A DNA stretch of 17,243 bases from Campylobacteraceae bacterium (GTDB lineage Bacteria > Campylobacterota > Campylobacteria > Campylobacterales > Sulfurovaceae). Shown here in pieces: positions 12,836 to 17,243 of the stretch. The translations under genes were made by a program, and so were the position numbers. How positions within the stretch are numbered: the stretch's first letter is position 1; the number at the start of each line of letters is the position of its first letter. The stretch is taken from positions 1-17,243 of the forward strand of contig JALSQJ010000037.1 in the NCBI GenBank assembly GCA_026985495.1, written 5' to 3'. Below the pieces are notes generated by a model. That model was not told the origin of the DNA, made no database searches, and worked only from the letters and a program-made list of their open reading frames with translations.

Positions 12836-15634
12836 ATGAAGTTAAATCAGTTTCTACTAATAGGTGTTCTCTTCTTTATTTCCGTTTCACCACTGTCGGC
12901 AAAATATAGCTTAGAGAGCAATACTACGCTACTACCAAAAGAGCCATCAGTCATAGAGGGTGAGTTGGCAAATGGTTTTAAATATAGTATTATGAAAAAT
13001 AAAAAACCAAAACATAGAGCAGAGCTTCGTCTCTTAGTAAAAGCTGGTTCTATTGATGAAGATGATGACCAAAAAGGTATTGCTCACTTTGTAGAGCATA
13101 TGGCATTTAATGGAACTAAACACTTTAAAGCTAATGAGCTTATTGATTTTTTAGAGTCTTTAGGTGTTCGTTTTGGTAGTCATCTAAACGCTTCGACAGG
13201 TTTTGAACGTACACTCTATCAACTTACTATCCCATTAGAGAAAGATAACCTAGAGAAGGGAATGTTGGTTTTTGAAGATTGGGCTAGTGGGCTTAGTTTT
13301 AACAAAGATGAACTTGAAAAAGAGCGAGGAGTTGTCTTAGAAGAGAAGCGTAAACGAAATAGTATAGGGTATAGACTCTATATGAAATCTAGGTCACTCT
13401 ACTTTGGTAATAGTCGATTTTTTCAGCGACCTACCATTGGAGATGAGAAGATTATTCAAAATATTGGTGTAGAGAGAGTTAAAGATTTCTATGATGATTG
13501 GTATCGACCAGAGTTGATGCACTTTGTAGCTGTGGGTGATTTTAATGTAACTAAAGTTGAAGCCTCTATTAAAAAACATTTTTCTCATCTGAAAAATAGA
13601 AATCATAAACCTACAAAGTCACGAAAGATAGCACAGAACAATACGACACGCATAAAATTTTTTACAGATAAAGAGCTTACAAGCAACTCTTTAACTATAT
13701 TTTATATGGATAAGATGGAGCCAAATAAACGAGTTTCAGATGTACGAAGAGGATTGGTTGAATCTATTATGATTCGTCTCTTTAATTTAAAAGCAAAAGA
13801 GCAACTACTTAAAAAAGACCCTAAAGCAACCTCTATCTCTTTTGGAGATGATACGATTAGTAGTCAACGAGGAGCTTATACCTTTAGTGCCTCTTTTAGA
13901 AATGGTAACGATTTAGGTGCATTAGAAGAGCTGTATGGTCTAATTTGGAGTTTTAAAAAATATGGTTTCTCAAAGAGTGAAATGGCACTTGTAAAAGAGG
14001 AGATGTTAGCCAATAATGAGAATGCCTATAAACAAGTGCATGATAAATACTCTTCTAGTTTAGCTTCAAGTTTGGTATTTTATGCTCGTCATACTGACAA
14101 TACATTTATAGATTATGATTTTGATTACAATCTCACTAAAGAGCTTATTCCTACAATTACTATAGAAGAGGTAAACAGAGAGTTTAAACGTGTAGTTGGC
14201 ATTAAAGATAGAGCAATACTTTTCACCAATACAACTGGTGACTCTTTCACTAAAGATAAAGTTTTAAAAACTATTAAAAAAGCAGAGAGTAGAGCAGAAG
14301 ATTTTACAAAAGTTAAGCTGTTGCCTAAAGAGATTTTAGAGAAGAAGTTAGAGCCTAAGAAGATACTCTCTAAACAGTATAATAAAAAAGATGATATCTA
14401 CCATTTTGTTTTAGAAAATGGGATTAATGTTTACTTTAAACCAACCGATTTTACTAAAAATAACGTTAGCCTAACAGCTTTTAGTTTTGGAGGAACATCA
14501 CTCTACGATGTTGATGAATTAGATAATGTAAAAAAAGCTACAGGTTTCATCTTGGCTTCTGGAGCAGGAAAATTCTCTACCATTGATTTGTCTAAGATAT
14601 TAGCAGACAAAGATATTATGGTCTCTACCTCTATCTCTAAATTTACAGAGAGCATTGGAGCAGGTGCTAACAGTAAGGATTTGAAGTCTATGTTTGAACT
14701 ACTATATCTTAAGATAACCCAACCTAAGATAGATGAGACCATTGCACACAATAGAAAAAAAGAGTTACAAGAGGATGTAGAGGAGGTGCTAAAAAATCCA
14801 TTTGCTCATTTTAATCGTGAACTTCAGCTCTTTTATAATAAAAATAATCCAAGAATTTTCTTTGACACCAATGCCTCTATTGAGAAGTTAGATAGCTCTA
14901 AAATGTTAGAGATTTACAGAGATAGATTTTCAGATATGAACAACTTTACCTTTGTGATTGTTGGGGATACCACAGTAGAGAAGTTAGAGCCACTATTAGC
15001 TACCTATTTAGGGAATCTTCCAACCAAGGAGCGTAAAGAGAGTTTTAAACATAGAGTAGAGCCACAGGTTGATGGTAAACATACCTTTACTCGTGATTAT
15101 AATAATGAGAATATTACAGAGACACTTATCCATTATAGAAGTAACTTAGCCTATAGCAATAGAACTAATATAAAGTTAGCAGCTATGACCGATATTCTCT
15201 CTACTCGTTTACGAAAAGAGATACGAGAGAAGATGTCAGCTGTTTATGGTATTGGTGTTTCGTTTAATATTAAGCGTTTAGATAGAGATGAGACAGAGAT
15301 AACTATCTCTTTTTCAAGTGACCCAAAACGAGCCAATGAAGTTGTAAAGGCTGTTGAACTTGCTATTGAGAAGTTAAAAAAAGATGGAGTTACCAAAGAG
15401 GAGCTAGATATCTATAAGAAGAAGTTTGATGTATCGCATGAGACAGCAATGAGAGAGAACAGTTACTGGAGTTATAAAATTAAGAGTGCTTTAAAATATA
15501 ATAGCTCTTTAGAGTATGAGATGCATAGTTTACCTAAATTGGTTCATGCTATTACTCCAAAGGAGATAAAAGAGCTATCAAAAAGTACATTTAGTAAGAA
15601 TTTAGTGATTGCTCAATTAAAACCAAAGAGATGA
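12836..15634 (+). CDS. Exported M16 zinc metalloprotease (PqqL-like)
   Basis: A 932-residue peptidase with a signal peptide (cleavage probably after SPLSA, residue 22), therefore periplasmic. The first half carries the inverted zinc motif HFVEH: ligands H84 and H88, catalytic base E87, and E170 as third ligand in ERGVVLEE (E163 corresponds to the secondary glutamate of insulysin). The second half, from about residue 525, is a related fold without the zinc motif (FSFGGTSLYD) and has the conserved arginine/tyrosine region LRKEIREKMSAVYGIG near 790-806. The length and the GIAHFVEHMAFNGTK block closely resemble E. coli PqqL (931 residues), a periplasmic protease. Likely role: degrading peptides or misfolded polypeptides in the periplasm. 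A good AAAGGA ribosome site (12825-12830) precedes the ATG. It diverges from mutS2 across 75 bases; TATACT at 12801-12806 is a possible -10. No clear terminator follows. Confidence 0.92.
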   Translation: MKLNQFLLIGVLFFISVSPLSAKYSLESNTTLLPKEPSVIEGELANGFKYSIMKNKKPKHRAELRLLVKAGSIDEDDDQKGIAHFVEHMAFNGTKHFKANELIDFLESLGVRFGSHLNASTGFERTLYQLTIPLEKDNLEKGMLVFEDWASGLSFNKDELEKERGVVLEEKRKRNSIGYRLYMKSRSLYFGNSRFFQRPTIGDEKIIQNIGVERVKDFYDDWYRPELMHFVAVGDFNVTKVEASIKKHFSHLKNRNHKPTKSRKIAQNNTTRIKFFTDKELTSNSLTIFYMDKMEPNKRVSDVRRGLVESIMIRLFNLKAKEQLLKKDPKATSISFGDDTISSQRGAYTFSASFRNGNDLGALEELYGLIWSFKKYGFSKSEMALVKEEMLANNENAYKQVHDKYSSSLASSLVFYARHTDNTFIDYDFDYNLTKELIPTITIEEVNREFKRVVGIKDRAILFTNTTGDSFTKDKVLKTIKKAESRAEDFTKVKLLPKEILEKKLEPKKILSKQYNKKDDIYHFVLENGINVYFKPTDFTKNNVSLTAFSFGGTSLYDVDELDNVKKATGFILASGAGKFSTIDLSKILADKDIMVSTSISKFTESIGAGANSKDLKSMFELLYLKITQPKIDETIAHNRKKELQEDVEEVLKNPFAHFNRELQLFYNKNNPRIFFDTNASIEKLDSSKMLEIYRDRFSDMNNFTFVIVGDTTVEKLEPLLATYLGNLPTKERKESFKHRVEPQVDGKHTFTRDYNNENITETLIHYRSNLAYSNRTNIKLAAMTDILSTRLRKEIREKMSAVYGIGVSFNIKRLDRDETEITISFSSDPKRANEVVKAVELAIEKLKKDGVTKEELDIYKKKFDVSHETAMRENSYWSYKIKSALKYNSSLEYEMHSLPKLVHAITPKEIKELSKSTFSKNLVIAQLKPKR

Positions 15635-15862
15635 TTAGAGAAGAACTCTTTGGCTCTAAAAGTAAGATGTAATATTTAAAAACATTAAAAGACTCTTTTT
15701 AATATAAAATAATATTTATTTTACTTTTTTGTATTGAATTTTTTTGATTATAGAATAAATTTAAGGTTTTTTGAGCTAATTAAGTAAATTTATAGAATTG
15801 TGTAAAAAAAAATCCACGTTTTTTATGTATCATGATAGTAGGAGTTAATTAAAGGAGACATT

Positions 15863-16306
15863 ATGCTTACTACTCATGACCGTGCGATTGTTTTAAACGA
15901 GTTGGCAAACAACTATGCTGTTAATTTACAATATTCTGTAGCAATAGAGCGATATAAGGAGGCTCTTTCTCTCTATATTCAGTTGGCAAAAGATAAACCG
16001 ATGCGATATAGTCTGCTTATTGCAAATGTTTTTACCAATTTAGCTATGATTCACTATGCTTGTGACTTAGTTAATGAGGCATCAGAGTTTCATCAAGATG
16101 CTTTAAAAATGCATAAAGCTCTATATAAAGAGAATCCAGAGCGATATGGAGTTGGTTTGGCATGTTGCATTATAGATGGGGTAGGGTATCTTGGAGAGCA
16201 TAGCATTGTACTCTATGATGCAAAGTTGATTCTATCTAAAATAAAAGGTAATGCTCAAGCTCAAGAGTTACTAGAGGAGATGGAAGCACTACAAGAGGAG
16301 TTCTAA
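15863..16306 (+). CDS. Small cytosolic TPR-repeat protein
   Basis: This 147-residue protein has no signal peptide or membrane segment and consists of helical repeats. Two copies of a roughly 46-residue unit can be aligned: KPMRY (45-49) followed by IANVFTNLAMIHYACD, and NPERY (91-95) followed by LACCIIDGVGYLGEHS, each preceded by an EALxxYxxL-type helix. This is the TPR variant with an NPxRY turn found in long kinesin-light-chain-like arrays; here only about three units exist, so it is probably a small scaffold or adaptor. The partner is unknown. Three cysteines (67, 101, 102) lie in the repeats. The ribosome site AAAGGAGA is the strongest in the window. It has 228 very AT-rich bases upstream (15635-15862), where I see only a weak TATCAT (15828-15833) as a possible -10. 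Confidence 0.82.
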   Translation: MLTTHDRAIVLNELANNYAVNLQYSVAIERYKEALSLYIQLAKDKPMRYSLLIANVFTNLAMIHYACDLVNEASEFHQDALKMHKALYKENPERYGVGLACCIIDGVGYLGEHSIVLYDAKLILSKIKGNAQAQELLEEMEALQEEF

Positions 16307-16324
16307 GCCTATTACTCTTTTTTT
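16293..16324 (+). terminator. Possible terminator after the TPR gene
   Basis: AAGAGGAGT (16293-16301) can pair with ACTCTTTTT (16314-16322), nine pairs of which two are G-U, around a 12-base loop that contains the stop codon. The stem uses most of the seven-T run, leaving little U-tract, so efficiency is doubtful. Confidence 0.3.
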
Positions 16325-16350
16325 GTTAAGTTTTGTATTAATATAGTTTC

Positions 16351-16359
16351 TGATAAAAT
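16351..16359 (+). promoter_or_regulatory. Extended -10 promoter of trmA
   Basis: TGATAAAAT (16351-16359) fits the extended -10 pattern with one mismatch to TATAAT. A start near 16366 would give a leader of about 22 bases carrying TAGGT (16376-16380) as a weak ribosome site before the TTG start. Confidence 0.45.
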
Positions 16360-16387
16360 ATGCTAATTTTATTATTAGGTATAACAA

Positions 16388-17243
16388 TTGGAATGTAAAC
16401 ATTTTGGAGTTTGTGGCTCTTGTGCTATTTATGCATTGAGCTATGAAGAGGAGTTAAAAGAGAAGAGAGAGCGACTCTTAACGTTACTCTCTCCTTTTGA
16501 TATTAAAAATTTAGAGCTATTTTCTGCAACAGAGCATCACTATCGTGCAAGAGCAGAGTTTAAAATTTGGCACGATGATGAGGTTTCAAACTATGCCATG
16601 TCAAGAGTTGACAAAAAGGGTTCAGTCAACATCTATGAGTGTCCAAAAGTGATAGAACCTATTGAAAAACGAATGGAACCTCTTCTACAAAAAATCAATA
16701 CTTCTCAAATATTACGCCATAGACTTTTTTCTGTTGAGTTTTTAGCAACCACTACTGATGAGTGTTTAATTACTCTGATTTATCATCGAAAATTAGATGA
16801 TGAGTGGCAAGAGGAGGCTAGAGAGTTAGAGATAGTTTTAAATGCTAAACTAATGGGTAGAAGTCGTAAACAAAAAGTGGTTTTGAGTGATGAGTTTGTA
16901 ACAGAAAAGCTATTTATAGATGGTCAAGATTACTACTACCGACACTATGAGAGTGGCTTTACTCAACCCAACCCTGCTGTAAATATTAAGATGATAGAGT
17001 GGGCAATAGAACAGGCAAAAAAGGTTAATGGTGGTGACTTTTTAGAGAGCTATTGTGGCTTGGGTAACTTTACTATTCCTCTTTCAAAATATTTTGATAA
17101 AGTTTTAGCAACAGAGATTTCAAAACGCTCTATCTATGCAGCTAAAGAGAGTTGTAAACTTAATGGTGTGAGAAATATTGAGTTTATTCGTCTATCATCT
17201 GAAGAGATGACACAGGCTCTAAATAGAGAGCGAGAGTTTAGAC
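16388..17243 (+). CDS. trmA: tRNA (uracil-54-C5)-methyltransferase TrmA, 5' part
   Basis: The frame runs off the right edge after 285 residues; the E. coli enzyme has 366, so roughly the last 80, including the catalytic cysteine and base, are missing from view. Close matches to E. coli TrmA by eye: HYRARAEFKIWHDDE (51-65), LRHRLFSVEFL, LIYHRKLDDEW, FTQPNPAVNIKM (191-202), FLESYCGLGNFTIPL (218-232, SAM-binding loop) and LATEISK. The enzyme makes 5-methyluridine at position 54 of tRNA. Unlike E. coli TrmA it has C3, C9, C12 and C85, spaced like the iron-sulfur ligands of RlmD. The start must be TTG at 16388: an in-frame TAA lies at 16382-16384 and the conserved cysteine segment starts right after. 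It is probably transcribed from its own promoter, 81 bases after the TPR gene. Confidence 0.93.
   Translation, partial: MECKHFGVCGSCAIYALSYEEELKEKRERLLTLLSPFDIKNLELFSATEHHYRARAEFKIWHDDEVSNYAMSRVDKKGSVNIYECPKVIEPIEKRMEPLLQKINTSQILRHRLFSVEFLATTTDECLITLIYHRKLDDEWQEEARELEIVLNAKLMGRSRKQKVVLSDEFVTEKLFIDGQDYYYRHYESGFTQPNPAVNIKMIEWAIEQAKKVNGGDFLESYCGLGNFTIPLSKYFDKVLATEISKRSIYAAKESCKLNGVRNIEFIRLSSEEMTQALNREREFR

Noticed and set aside
13394..14751. Two antisense frames (13394-13606, 14503-14751) in the M16 protease gene
   Set aside because: Both lie wholly within the protease coding region and show no start signals or recognisable domains.
15623..15653. Hairpin CCAAAGAG/CTCTTTGG at the end of the M16 gene as a terminator
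   Set aside because: The eight-base-pair stem is perfect, but the loop is 15 bases and no U-tract follows, so intrinsic termination is not supported.
1..17243. CRISPR array, tRNA/rRNA genes, transposase or phage genes
   Set aside because: Looked for across the window; no regularly spaced repeats, cloverleaf-like segments or mobile-element proteins were seen. The tyrosine recombinase sits in a core operon without attachment repeats.

Overview
This AT-rich, gene-dense window is best explained as chromosomal DNA of a Campylobacterota (epsilonproteobacterial) species, perhaps a Sulfurimonas- or Sulfurovum-like free-living member. The evidence is the short RecG, a stand-alone MutS2, a class II (plant-type) DAHP synthase, Campylobacterota-style promoters (TATAAT or extended -10 with no clear -35), and tightly packed genes. 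The exact genus is inference. No rRNA, tRNA, CRISPR array, insertion sequence or prophage was seen, and no gene-free stretch exceeds 300 bases.

Layout, left to right: the 3' end of a long-form ribosome hibernation factor (hpf) faces recG across a short repeat-like inverted repeat. Next come a degenerate-GGDEF/EAL protein (c-di-GMP phosphodiesterase candidate) facing a thioredoxin-fold lipoprotein, and a class II DAHP synthase facing a dicarboxylate/amino-acid:cation symporter. An exported L,D-transpeptidase-like protein then faces a five-gene leftward operon: mutS2, a YfgM-like membrane TPR protein, a BamB-like beta-propeller lipoprotein, a Xer-type tyrosine recombinase and a small unknown protein. 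Divergent from mutS2 is a large exported PqqL-like M16 zinc protease. A small TPR protein and the 5' part of trmA complete the window.

Two themes recur. Genome maintenance: recG, mutS2 and a Xer recombinase lie within about 12 kb. Envelope biogenesis: the YfgM/BamB-like pair, the M16 protease, the L,D-transpeptidase-like protein and the thioredoxin lipoprotein all act outside the cytoplasm. The mutS2 operon joins both themes in one likely transcript.

The most interesting points are the YfgM-BamB-like pair in the gammaproteobacterial gene order, a TrmA that carries an RlmD-like four-cysteine pattern absent from E. coli TrmA, the RecG C-terminal tail encoded by a palindromic repeat, the altered Smr motif of MutS2, and hairpins embedded in the stop codons of convergent genes. 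I found no clear new defence or mobile system; most of the window is ordinary chromosomal core.
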